A DNA stretch of 64,000 nt from NCBI RefSeq assembly GCF_026151205.1, contig NC_087083.1, positions 11,158,944 through 11,222,943 on the forward strand. Direction: 5' to 3'. Origin of the DNA: Bolinopsis microptera (lineage: Eukaryota > Ctenophora > Tentaculata > Lobata > Bolinopsidae). The translations under genes and the position numbers were made by a program. This document shows, piece after piece, positions 43,996-56,256 of this stretch; the stretch's first letter is position 1, and the number at the start of each line of letters is the position of its first letter. Under the pieces are notes generated by a model. That model was not told the DNA's origin, made no database searches, and saw only the letters and a list, made by a program, of their open reading frames with translations.

Positions 43996-45376
43996 GTTAA
44001 CACTAGGTAACACTAACTCTACTTAAGGTAGTAACACTAGGTAACACTAACTCTACTTAAGGTAGTAACACTAGGTAACACTAACTCTACTTAAGGTAGT
44101 AACACTAGGTAACACTAACTCTACTTAAGGTAGTAACACTAGGTAACACTAGCTCTACTTAAGATAGTAACACTAGGTAACACTAACTCTACTTAAGGTA
44201 GTAACACTAGGTAACACTAACTCTACTTAAGGTAGTAACACTAGGTAACACTAACTCTACTTAAGGTAGTAACACTAGGTAACACTAGCTCTACTTAAGG
44301 TAGTAACACTAGGTAACACTTACTCTACTTAAAGGTAGTAACACTAGGTAACACTAACTCTACTTAAGATAGTAACACTTGGTAACACTAACTCTACTTA
44401 AGGTAGTAACACTAGGTAACACTTACTCTACTTAAAGTAGTAACACTAGGTAACACTAACTCTACTTAAAGTAGTAACACTAGGTAACACTAACTCTACT
44501 TAAGGTAGTAACACTAGGTAACACTAACTCTACTAAGATAGTAACACTAGGTAACACTAACTCTACTTAAGATAGTAACACTAGGTAACACTAACTCTAC
44601 TTAAGGTAGTAACACTAGGTAACACTAACTCTACTTAAGGTAGTAACACTAGGTAACACTAACTCTACTTAAGGTAGTAACACTAGGTAACTCTAACTCT
44701 ACTTAAGATAGTAACACTAGGTAACACTAGCTACTACTTAAGGTAGTAACACTAGGTAACACTAACTCTACCTAAGATAGTAACACTAGGTAACACTAAC
44801 TCTACCTAAGGTAGTAACACTAGGTAACACTAACTCTACTTAAGGTAGTAACACTAGGTAACACTAACTCTACTTAAGGTAGTAACACTAGGTAACACTA
44901 ACTCTACTTAAGGTAGTAACACTAGGTAACACTAACTCTACTTAAGGTAGTAACACTAGGTAACACTAACTCTACTTAAGGTAGTAACACTAGGTAACAC
45001 TAACTCTACTTAAGGTAGTAACACTAGGTAACACTAACTCTACTAAGATAAGTGTTACTAGGTAACACTAACTCTACTTAAGGTAGTAACACTAGGTAAC
45101 ACTAACTCTACTTAAGGTAGTAACACTAGGTAACACTAACTCTACTTAAGGTAGTAACACTAGGTAACACTAACTCTACTTAAGGTAGTAACACTAGGTA
45201 ACACTAACTCTACTTAAGATAGTAACACTAGGTAGCACTAACTCTACTTAAGGTAGTAACACTAGGTAACACTAACTCTACTTAAAGTTGTAACACTAGG
45301 TAACACTTACTCTACTTAAGGTAGTAACACTAGGTAACACTAACTCTACTTAAGATAGTAACACTAGGTAACACTA
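43996..45376. repeat. 34-bp satellite, block 2
   Basis: About 41 copies of the same unit as block 1. A stretch around 44.55-45.0 kb closely matches 42.2-42.7 kb in variant order, consistent either with a large duplication or with misassembly around the corrupted segment. Confidence 0.95.
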
Positions 45377-45433
45377 AGGTAGTGTGCTGGTTTTCACGAT
45401 AACCGGTCCTCGCAACAATATGCAACTGCATTA

Positions 45434-45575
45434 AACCGGCTAATAGGTACCAGGCTATTAATTGGCTAATAGGTACCTGGCTATTAATCGGCTAATAGGT
45501 TCCAGGCTATTAATTGGCTATTAGGTACCTGGCTATTAATTGGCTAATAGGTACCACGCTATTAATCGGCTAGTA
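45434..45575. repeat. 26-bp GGCTAATAGGTACC repeat
   Basis: Five to six units of GGCTAATAGGTACCAGGCTA plus TTAATT. The GGCTATTAATTGGCTAATAG part is partly self-complementary. It is followed by GGTAACAGCCC...ACAGCCGACGCTTA, which resembles the edges of the 11-bp array at 18.9 kb. Confidence 0.85.
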
Positions 45576-46205
45576 GCTGCTGCTTTTAGGTAACAGCCCT
45601 CCTACAGCCGACGCTTACTGTTAGAGGCCTGTTAGAGGGCCGGCTAATAGCCCGAGCCGGTTGGTATTGTAATTATTTGCTGTTAACCTTATAAAATTAA
45701 ACATTATTAAATAGATTGGTTCGATCTTGTTTAAATCTCATACTTTAAGTTGACAGACATTTTAACAAATAATTATTTTTGCTGACTGAATTAAAACCAA
45801 TAAAGCTTGAAATAAACCCATTTCCAGACGTACAAACTAAAATCTCGATAATGTTTAAGCATAAAACTGAAAAACGGTACGGCTTATAATATTCATACTA
45901 CATTGGGCAAAGTATAGGCCAATTTAGACTAAGAAGAAGAGAAATAGCACGTACATAATTGTACAACACCTGTCAACTAATAGATAGTGTGGCTATCTTC
46001 ACAGTTATTTGTTAACAAAATCACTGGCAAACAATTAAAGATTACGAACAGATGATGAACACGATATGGTACAATAACATGAAGATCTCAAAAGATTGTC
46101 CAATATTTACTTTATAAAGTGGAATGCAAAGATCGAGTGCGTGATCACGCCAACCATAAATTACACATAACATTGTTAATTGTTATTAAGATGGTAGTTC
46201 AGGAC
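45576..46205. other. AT-rich interval
   Basis: No supported features apart from the short GC-rich inverted motif GGCCGGCTAATAGCCCGAGCC near 45636. Confidence 0.4.
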
Positions 46206-46359
46206 AAATTATAAATTACAAATTACAAATTACATATTACATATTACAAATTACAAATTACAAATTACAAATTACAAATTACAAATTACAAATTACAAAT
46301 TACAAATTACAAATTACAAATTACAAATTACAAATTACAAATTACAAATTACAAATTAA
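46206..46359. repeat. (AAATTAC)n microsatellite
   Basis: About 22 copies of the heptamer AAATTAC with two TAT variants near the start. Confidence 0.95.
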
Positions 46360-48352
46360 AAATTATTGAAACTAAAGAGACGGAAGAGGTTGCAAGCTAA
46401 CCAAAGTTACAAGTACATATTCATACAAATATTTAAATGTATGACGTTTAGATATTTTAGACTGTTCCTGCTTGTGTTCTATGTCGGTATTAGCTGAACC
46501 CGTGTACAATCGTTGACAGGTTTTATCTATAAGAGTAAGCGGACAATTGAGTAATATTCGAAAGTAGTACCGTATAAAAGGAGTAATAGCGCCGTTAGTT
46601 TAGAACTAATTGGTTTTTTAGTTAAGTTATTTTATTTAAGCTAGTCCAAGTGACATCATAAAATTTATTTTAGCGGGTATTTTGACTAAAATATCGTAGC
46701 GAATTAATTGGATCTGCAATTAATCATCAAACACCACATACGGAAAAATAGAAATGAAGAAGATGGGAGCAAGAAAATTTGGCGTCATTGAATCCTAACA
46801 TCCCTCTCCCCCTCATCCTAACTGTTTAAAATAAGGGCAAATATGCATGCTAAAGAAGAATTTCATAATCGTTTGACTCATTAATATTCAAAAAGTATTT
46901 TCGCTGTAAATGCAGGGTAACATGCCACCCTTTTCGAATAGTGAATTAACCGTACATTATTACATGTGTTGAGAATGGTCGACTGTGTTTTAAAGTGTAA
47001 ATCGATACCCAGAGACGCCGGCAACCCCAATTTATTAATATTACTGGGAAGAAATGGTCGACTGGGGTCTTCAGGACATGTTCACACTTCACCGAATGAG
47101 ATAAGTCAAGATATGCTGTACATGTAACATAAAAGGCATGAAAAGGCGTCAAATTTCAAAAATAGCCGCTCTAATTCTAAAGATTATAATTTTATACACA
47201 TATAACACGTCGCAAATACATACAACAGAGTTATATATACGTATAATTGATTCGGAATAATCGGTATATACCATATACCTAATACCCATTGTTTAAAGAT
47301 AAACAAAAATATTTCCTTGTGTTTAAAATGTGTCAGACGAGTTGTTGTGTTTGTAACTAGAAAGTATTTATACATGTTACACATGGAGACAAACGATTTG
47401 CATTGTCTGTATGTGCTCCTTCATAAATGTATCATATATGAATATTTTGTTTACTTTTTAACAGAGAAGTCCTTGTTTAGGATGGTACACGTGGACACAG
47501 CACACATCAATTAGAATAGCTGCCAATAAATACTATTGCCTGACAAAAAAGAGCAGATCTTGGATCGCAATCAAAATTACAAGTATTATTACACAAATCA
47601 GATCCGTAAGCATGAAGAAGGGTATCAAGTTCTGCACGTACCCCAAACATTCCTCACCCAGGTTGCTATAACAACTAGTATAGTTGCTATAACAACTAGT
47701 ATAGTTACACCTGGGGAGTAGAACGAACGTTAACAAAACCATTAAAACTACTAGTTTGAGAAAATCTGCATGTACGCAGCAGGGAGTGTAAATGTATATA
47801 GTCACTAGTGGAGGGTGTCAATAATTTCGGATAATATATTTCGGAATTATGGAATATAAAATTGCTATTTTTTCTTCGGTCGACAATTAAAACTTTATAA
47901 ACTGAAAGGTTTGTAAATGGCAAACTATGTAGAATTGTAGAGTCAAAATATGTACGTATGATGAAAGTGAATGTCAAAATAATGGAGATAATTTTATTTC
48001 TTTTATACATTTATGTAAGTTATAGAAACCTGACTTGACGATTAGACCGATTAGATACCTTTGATTATCGATAATTTCTATATTCAAGATATTTTACTAT
48101 ATGCTAGTGTAAAAATCTATAAACGGTTCTTCAAGGTTCATAACGAACTCATGGCCATCGGGAAAATAACAGTTTCCTGTTACTATGAAAACTCAACTCT
48201 CTATATCTATACATCTTGACTCCCAATTGACCGAGTTGTATAAATATATGACTTAACTCAACAGGAAGGCTATAATACAATCGATGTCAAGTTTTTGGAG
48301 TTTTCTGAACTAAAGAAAGGATAAACCTCGGAGATGGCGTCGCGACCAGAAC
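46360..48352. other. AT-rich interval, no supported gene
   Basis: It contains a 21-bp direct repeat (GTTGCTATAACAACTAGTAT, 47662-47704) and a duplicated TGGTCGACTG near 46977 and 47055. Several short frames (46946-47152, 47184-47384, 47317-47514, 47533-47805, 47705-48010) overlap on opposite strands and have AT-driven composition. None has splice or family support. Confidence 0.4.
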
Positions 48353-48459
48353 ATTCATACTTTTACATTTATGTAAAAGTATGAATGGGGACATTACTTA
48401 GTCATTTGGGGACATTACTTAGTAATTTCAGTTGAAATGACTAAGTAATGTCCCCAAAT
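48353..48459. repeat. Two adjacent long hairpins
   Basis: Hairpin 1 (48353-48386) is a perfect 16-bp stem, ATTCATACTTTTACAT, with a 2-nt loop. Hairpin 2 (48404-48459) pairs ATTTGGGGACATTACTTAGT with its complement, and the inner ATTTCA-GT-TGAAAT pairs as well, with one mismatch in between. The GGGGACATTACTTAGT arm is also present once more, directly upstream (48387). It resembles a rearranged MITE or a structured RNA. Confidence 0.85.
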
Positions 48460-48559
48460 AAACAGCTCGAAAGGTTAGAAGACACAACTCATTATATCGT
48501 TTATATTCACACGTACCAATCAAGGAGAGGAAGGTGCCGTTACAAAGATACAAAGATAC

Positions 48560-48671
48560 AAAATACAAGGTGCAAGATACAAGGGCGGGTTACTCCCAGC
48601 TAGTTGGGATGGCCTAAAATACAAGGTGCAAGATACAAGGGCGGGTTACTCCCAGCTAGTTGGGATGGCCT
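48560..48671. repeat. 56-bp tandem duplication
   Basis: Two identical copies start AAAATACAAGGTGCAAGATA and contain GGGCGGGTTACTCCCAGC. They lie between two diverged copies of a TTATATCG(T/C)TTATATTCACAC segment (48492 and 48726). Confidence 0.9.
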
Positions 48672-48870
48672 AAAGTGCTTATCTACTTTTCTATAATCCT
48701 AAGCTTAAAGCTATTATCCAAGTCGTTATATCGCTTATATTCACACTTACAACTAAACTAGGAGAGAAAGGTTTATAGGTATCATTACACTTGCACTGAG
48801 GGTACTTCATAAGGTAACTATAGTTACATCAGTAGATTAATGGTTGACACGTGCTGCTAATGTTATTCAC

Positions 48871-48933
48871 CTGCTTTACTACTGGACCAGTTTACTGTGT
48901 AGTTAAATGTAGACAATTCTTCCGGTGTAAATG
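48871..48933 (-). CDS. Possible 63-nt exon, phase 1-1
   Basis: Minus strand. The donor is AAAGCAG|GTGAAT and the acceptor CGGTGCTGCAAG, without a good pyrimidine tract. In phase 1 it reads FTPEELSTFNYTVNWSSSKA; the other two frames have stops. A single 60-base open frame can occur by chance, so this is a weak call. It has the same 1-1 phase as several exons further downstream on this strand. Confidence 0.25.
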
Positions 48934-48964
48934 CTTGCAGCACCGATCTAACTAATGTTACACA

Positions 48965-49131
48965 CCTGTCACTGTCACAGTGTGACTGTCACATGTATCA
49001 CATGTATCACAGTGTGACTGTGTCACAGGTGTCACAGTGTCACTGTCACAGGTTTCACAGTGTCACAGTGTCACAGTGTCACAGGTGTCACAGTGTCACA
49101 GGTGTCACAGGTGTCACAGGTGTCACAGTGT
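48965..49131. repeat. 9-bp GTGTCACAG repeat
   Basis: About 18 units of GTGTCACAG and variants, partly arranged as CACAGGTGTCACAGTGTCA. A related TGTGACAC-rich stretch lies at 57190-57285. Confidence 0.9.
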
Positions 49132-49287
49132 CATTGGTTCCTTTTAATTTTATCTTAACACTTTTTACAGCAAACAAAGTTGTAAGAAACTTTCTGATCA
49201 GCGATACAATGAACGGACATTGATAAAATACTATTCACATTAAACCAAAATAATGATCGAAACTTAACCCTAAACAATAACAAACAA

Positions 49288-49644
49288 ATGTTTGAACAAA
49301 ACTTAATTTATATTCGAATAAAACAAAAGAACATGTATGCTTCTGACAATATGCCTGGCCTAGATATTAAGGTTGTTGCTAAAATTGTAATCCACCAAGT
49401 TTACCAACTAAAACATGCTCAGAGACTTCAGTATAGATCAATATGTGCTTTACACTGTTTAGCTGTTCAGATGCAGCTCCCGTCTGGGGATAACCACTTT
49501 GCACCACTGTATAATGTTCGTATGTATTATTTGGTGAGCAATTTAAAATTGTATGATTATTTTTTGGTTACAAGTTGGGACAAGTACTGCAGAACTAAAT
49601 TTGTAAATTGTTGTATTTTGAACTATTTGGTTAATAATTACTAA
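49288..49644 (+). CDS. Hypothetical 118-codon ORF, doubtful
   Basis: This is the longest frame in the window that is neither satellite nor a recognised transposon. It starts MFEQNLIYIRIKQKNMYASD, includes VYQLKHAQRLQYRSICALHC and ends in a Tyr/Asn/Leu-rich tail. No known domain, signal peptide or zinc-binding pattern is apparent. The AT-rich composition makes a chance frame of this length possible. It could be a single-exon gene, a transposon fragment or nothing. Confidence 0.2.
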   Translation: MFEQNLIYIRIKQKNMYASDNMPGLDIKVVAKIVIHQVYQLKHAQRLQYRSICALHCLAVQMQLPSGDNHFAPLYNVRMYYLVSNLKLYDYFLVTSWDKYCRTKFVNCCILNYLVNNY

Positions 49645-50299
49645 ACCAGAACGAATGGATTACACACGACACAAAAGCATGATTATGTTTTCAGCACGTT
49701 CTATTTCGAGCTGATCAAAGTTGCCAATTATTTAATTATTTCCCGACGTTGGTTATAATATCGTAGAAGAAATATCCGGAATACATACGGTCATACATCC
49801 GGATCCCGACGGTACTGTCGCGGGACTCTCGCGGCACTTCGAGGCACCCTCGTCGCACTCTCGTGGCACTCTCGTGGCACTATGGCGGCATAGTGCCAAC
49901 TTTCAATCATGTTCTTTCAATGTTTCAAAAACATAAGACAATCATTATATATTCATCATGCAGTTATAATTCTTTCACGATATTATAACCACTGCATCTT
50001 TAAGTCATAAAACAACGTCAACAACAACAAAAACGTAAAACCTGTAAGAAAAATACATGGAGAAGCTTAATTAGCATAGCACATATGGTTCCGCCAATGA
50101 AACAATAATCGTTAACCATGACAGACGTAATTGATGACGTAATTAATGACGTAATTGGTTACGTAATTGGGACCATTAATGGAGTTCCACGTACATTTCC
50201 AACCATTTTCATATCGTAAACTGTAGCTTTTCTGCGAGGTCTTGGGTAAAGGGGATTACTCGGCGAGTTGCAGAGTTTCAGGAGTACTAACATCATCAG
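49645..50299. other. Spacer before the 36-bp satellite
   Basis: It contains a 10-bp stem (TGGCACTATG / CATAGTGCCA, 49875-49898), a short CTCTCGTGGCA-type repeat (about 49820-49880) and GACGTAATT(G/A)A repeats near 50123-50165. Confidence 0.5.
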
Positions 50300-53200
50300 T
50301 TGCAGTTAAGGGAGCATAGTGACGTCATCAGTTGCAGTTAGAGGGAGCATAGTGACGTCATACGGTGCAGTTGGAGGGGGTAATATCGTGACATGATAAG
50401 GTGCAGTTGGAGGGGGTAATATCGTGACATGATAAGGTGCAGTTGGAGGGGGTAATATCGTGACATGATAAGGTGCAGTTGGAGGGGGTAATATCGTGAC
50501 ATGATAAGGTGCAGTTGGAGAGGGTAATATCGTGACATGATAAGGTGCAGTTGGAGGGGGTAATATCGTGACATGATAAGGTGCAGTTTGAGGGGGTAAT
50601 ATCGTGACATGATAAGGTGCAGTTGGAGGGGGTATTATCGTGACATGATAAGGTGCAGTTGGAGGGGGTAATATCGTGACATGATAAGGTGCAGTTGGAG
50701 GGGGTAATATCGTGACATGATAAGGTGCAGTTGGAGGGGGTAATATCGTGACATGATAAGGTGCAGTTGGAGGGGGTAATATCGTGACATGATAAGGTGC
50801 AGTTGGAGGGGGTAATATCGTGACATGATAAGGTGCAGTTGGAGGGGGTAATATCGTGACATGATAAGGTGCAGTTGGAGGGGGTAATATCGTGACATGA
50901 TAAGGTGCAGTTGGAGGGGGTAATATCGTGACATGATAAGGTGCAGTTGGAGGGGGTAATATCGTGACATGATAAGGTGCAGTTGGAGGGGGTAATATCG
51001 TGACATGATAAGGTGCAGTTGGAGGGGGTAATATCGTGACATGATAAGGTGCAGTTGGAGGGGGTAATATCGTGACATGATAAGGTGCAGTTGGAGGGGG
51101 TAATATCGTGACATGATAAGGTGCAGTTGGAGGGGGTAATATCGTGACATGATAAGGTGCAGTTGGAGGGGGTAATATCGTGACATGATAAGGTGCAGTT
51201 GGAGGGGGTAATATCGTGACATGATAAGGTGCAGTTGGAGGGGGTAATATCGTGACATGATAAGGTGCAGTTGGAGGGGTAATATCGTGACATGATAAGG
51301 TGCAGTTGGAGGGGGTAATATCGTGACATGATAAGGTGCAGTTGGAGGGGGTAATATCGTGACATGATAAGGTGCAGTTGGAGGGGGTAATATCGTGACA
51401 TGATAAGCTGTGCAGTTGGAGGGGGTAATATCGTGACATGATAAGGTGTAGTTGGAGGGGGTAATATCGTGACATGATAAGGTGTAGTTGGAGGGGGTAA
51501 TATCGTGCCATGATAAGGTGCAGTTGGAGGGGGTAATATCGTGACATGATAAGGTGCAGTTGGAGGGGGTATTATCGTGACATGATAAGGTGCAGTTGGA
51601 GGGGGTAATATCGTGACATGATAAGGTGCAGTTGGAGGGGGTAATATCGTGACATGATAAGGTGCAGTTGGAGGGGGTAATATCGTGACATGATAAGGTG
51701 CAGTTGGAGGGGGTATTATCGTGACATGATAAGGTGCAGTTGGAGGGGGTAATATCGTGACATGATAAGGTGCAGTTGGAGGGGGTAATATCGTGACATG
51801 ATAAGGTGCAGTTGGAGGGGGTAATATCGTGACATGATAAGGTGCAGTTGGAGGGGGTAATATCGTGACATGATAAGGTGCAGTTGGAGGGGGTAATATC
51901 GTGACATGATAAGGTGCAGTTGGAGGGGGTAATATCGTGACATGATAAGGTGCAGTTGGAGGGGGTAATATCGTGACATGATAAGGTGCAGTTGGAGGGG
52001 GTAATATCGTGACATGATAAGGTGCAGTTGGAGGGGGTAATATCGTGACATGATAAGGTGCAGTTGGAGGGGGTAATATCGTGACATGATAAGGTGCAGT
52101 TGGAGGGGTAATATCATGACATGATAAGGTGCAGTTGGAGGGGGTAATTTCGTGACATGATAAGGTGCAGTTGGAGGGGGTAATATCGTGACATGATAAG
52201 GTGCAGTTGGAGGGGGTAATATCGTGACATGATAAGGTGCAGTTGGAGGGGGTAATATCGTGACATGATAAGGTGCAGTTGGAGGGGGTAATATCGTGAC
52301 ATGATAAGGTGCAGTTGGAGGGGGTAATATCGTGACATGATAAGGTGCAGTTGGAGGGGGGTAATATCGTGACATGATAAGGTGCAGTTGGAGGGGGTAA
52401 TATCGTGACATGATAAGGTGCAGTTGGAGGGGGTAATATCGTGACATGATAAGGTGCAGTTGGAGGGGGTAATATCGTGACATGATAAGGTGCAGTTGGA
52501 GGGGGTAATATCGTGACATGATAAGGTGCAGTTGGAGGGGGTAATATCGTGACATGATAAGGTGCAGTTGGAGGGGGTAATATCGTGACATGATAAGGTG
52601 CAGTTGGAGGGGGTAATATCGTGACATGATAAGGTGCAGTTGGAGGGGGTAATATCGTGACATGATAAGGTGCAGTTGGAGGGGGTAATATCGTGACATG
52701 ATAAGGTGCAGTTGGAGGGGGTAATATCGTGACATGATAAGGTGCAGTTGGAGGGGGTAATATCGTGACATGATAAGGTGCAGTTGGAGGGGGTAATATC
52801 GTGACATGATAAGGTGCAGTTGGAGGGGGTAATATCGTGACATGATAAGGTGCAGTTGGAGGGGGTAATATCGTGACATGATAAGGTGCAGTTGGAGGGG
52901 GTAATATCGTGACATGATAAGGTGCAGTTGGAGGGGGTAATATCGTGACATGATAAGGTGCAGTTGGAGGGGGTAATATCGTGACATGATAAGGTGCAGT
53001 TGGAGGGGGTAATATCGTGACATGATAAGGTGCAGTTGGAGGGGGTAATATCGTGACATGATAAGGTGCAGTTGGAGGGGGTAATATCGTGACATGATAA
53101 GGTGCAGTTGGAGGGGGTAATATCGTGACATGATAAGGTGCAGTTGGAGGGGGTAATATCGTGACATGATAAGGTGCAGTTGGAGGGGGTAATATCGTGA

Positions 53201-56200
53201 CATGATAAGGTGCAGTTGGAGGGGGTAATATCGTGACATGATAAGGTGCAGTTGGAGGGGGTAATATCGTGACATGATAAGGTGCAGTTGGAGGGGGTAA
53301 TATCGTGACATGATAAGGTGCAGTTGGAGGGGGTAATATCGTGACATGATAAGGTGCAGTTGGAGGGGGTAATATCGTGACATGATAAGGTGCAGTTGGA
53401 GGGGGTAATATCGTGACATGATAAGGTGCAGTTGGAGGGGGTAATATCGTGACATGATAAGGTGCAGTTGGAGGGGGTAATATCGTGACATGATAAGGTG
53501 CAGTTGGAGGGGGTAATATCGTGACATGATAAGGTGCAGTTGGAGGGGGTAATATCGTGACATGATAAGGTGCAGTTGGAGGGGGTAATATCGTGACATG
53601 ATAAGGTGCAGTTGGAGGGGGTAATATCGTGACATGATAAGGTGCAGTTGGAGGGGGTAATATCGTGACATGATAAGGTGCAGTTGGAGGGGGTATTATC
53701 GTGACATGATAAGGTGCAGTTGGAGGTGGTAATATCGTGACATGATAAGGTGTAGTTGGAGGGGTAATATCGTGACATGATAAGGTGCAGTTGGAGGGGG
53801 TAATATCGTGACATGATAAGGTGCAGTTGGAGGGGGTAATATCGTGACATGATAAGGTGCAGTTGGAGGGGGTAATATCGTGACATGATAAGGTGCAGTT
53901 GGAGGGGGTAATATCGTGACATGATAAGGTGCAGTTGGATGGGGTAATATCGTGACATGATAAGGTGCAGTTGGAGGGGGTAATATCGTGACATGATAAG
54001 GTGCAGTTGGAGGGGGTAATATCGTGACATGATAAGGTGTAGTTGGAGGGGGTAATATCGTGACATGATAAGGTGCAGTTGGAGGGGGTAATATCGTAAC
54101 AAGATAAGGTGCAGTTGAAGGGGGTAATATCGTGACATGATAAGGTGCAGTTGGAGGGGGTAATATCGTGACATGATAAGGTGCAGTTGGAGGGGTAATA
54201 TCGTGACATGATAAGGTGCAGTTGGAGGGGGTAATATCGTGACATGATAAGGTGTAGTTGGAGGGGGTAATATCGTGACATGATAAGGTGCAGTTGGAGG
54301 GGGTAATATCGTGACATGATAACGTGCAGTTTGAGGGGGTAATATCGTGACATGATAAGGTGCAGTTGGAGGGGGTAATATCGTGACATGATAAGGTGCA
54401 GTTGGAGGGGGTAATATCGTGACATGATAAGGTGCAGTTGGATGGGGTAATATCGTGACATGATAACGTGCAGTTTGAGGGGGTATTATCGTGACATGAT
54501 AAGGTGCAGTTGGAGGGGGTAATATCGTGACATGATAACGTGCAGTTTGAGGGGGTAATATCGTGACATGATAAGGTGCAGTTGGAGGGGGTAATATCGT
54601 GACATGATACGGTGCAGTTGGAGGGGGTAATATCGTGACATGATAAGGTGTAGTTGGAAGGGGTAATATCGTGACATGATACGGTGCAGTTGGAGGGGGT
54701 AATATCGTGACATGATAAGGTGTAGTTGGAGGGGGTAATATCGTGACATGATAAGGTGTAGTTGGAGGGGGTAATATCGTGACATGATAAGGTGCAGTTG
54801 GAGGGGGTAATATCGTGACATGATACGGTACAGTTGGAAGGGATAATATCGTGACATGATAAGGTGTAGTCGGAAGGGATAATATCGTGACATGATAAGG
54901 TGCAGTCGGAGGGGGTAATATCGTGACATGATAAGGTGCAGTTGGAGGGGGTAATATCGTGACATGATAAGGTGCAGTTGGAGGGGGTAATATCGTGACA
55001 TGATAAGGTGCAGTTGGAGGGGGTAATATCGTGACATGATAAGGTGCAGTTGGAGGGGGTAATATCGTGACATGATAAGGTGCAGTTGGAGGGGGTATTA
55101 TCGTGACATGATAAGGTGCAGTTGGAGGGGGTAATATCGTGACATGATAAGGTGCAGTTGGAGGGGGTAATATCGTGACATGATAAGGTGCAGTTGGAGG
55201 GGGTAATATCGTGACATGATAAGGTGCAGTTGGAGGGGGTAATATCGTGACATGATAAGGTGCAGTTGGAGGGGGTAATATCGTGACATGATAAGGTGCA
55301 GTTGGAGGGGGTAATATCGTGACATGATAAGGTGCAGTTGGAGGGGGTAATATCGTGACATGATAAGGTGCAGTTGGAGGGGGTAATATCGTGACATGAT
55401 AAGGTGCAGTTGGAGGGGGTAATATCGTGACATGATAAGGTGCAGTTGGAGGGGGTAATATCGTGACATGATAAGGTGCAGTTGGAGGGGGTAATATCAT
55501 GACATGATAAGGTGCAGTTGGAGGGGGTAATATCGTAACATGATAAGGTGCAGTTTGAGGGGGTAATATCGTGACATGATAAGATGAAGTTGGAGGGGGT
55601 AATATCGTGACATGATAAGGTGCAGTTGGAGGGGGTAATAAACTGACATGATAAGGTGCAGTTGGAGGGGGTAATATCGTGACATGATAAGGTGCAGTTG
55701 GATGGGGTAATATCGTGACATGATAAGGTGCAGTTTGAGGGGGTAATATCGTGACATGATAAGGTGTAGTTGGAGGGGTAATATCGTGACATGATAAGGT
55801 GCAGTTGGAGGGGTAATATCGTGACATGATAAGGTGCAGTTGGAGGGGGTAATATCGTGACATGATAAGGTGCAGTTGGAGGGGGTAATATCGTGACATG
55901 ATAAGGTGCAGTTGGAGGGGGTAATATCGTGACATGATAAGGTGCAGTTGAAGGGGGTAATATCGTGACATGATAAGGTGCAGTTGGAGGGGGTAATATC
56001 GTGACATGATAAGGTGCAGTTGGAGGGGGTAATATCGTGACATGATAAGGTGCAGTTGGAGGGGGTAATATCGTGACATGATAAGTTGCAGTTTGAGTTG
56101 TAATATCGTGACATGATAAGGTGCAGTTTGACGGGGTAATATCGTGACATGATACGGTGCAGTTTGAGGGGGTAATATCGTGACATGATAAGGTGCAGTT

Positions 56201-56256
56201 GGAGGGGGTAATATCGTGACATGATAAGGTGTAGTTGGAGGGGGTAATATCGTGAC
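50300..56256. repeat. 36-bp satellite, about 165 copies
   Basis: The unit is GTGCAGTTGGAGGGGGTAAT plus ATCGTGACATGATAAG. Between about 52,380 and 53,690 some 36 consecutive units are identical. Toward both edges substitutions, G-run length changes (4 or 6 instead of 5) and small insertions accumulate. The unit is a multiple of three and stop-free in all minus frames, giving false frames up to 1,367 codons (HVTILPPPTAPY, MSRYYPLQLHLI and CHDITPSNCTLS repeats). The frame changes where the G-run length changes. Confidence 0.98.

Noticed and set aside
50306..56222. Very long minus-strand reading frames (up to 1,367 codons)
   Set aside because: They are read-through of a stop-free 36-bp satellite in three frames. 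There is no unique coding sequence, splice site or start context.
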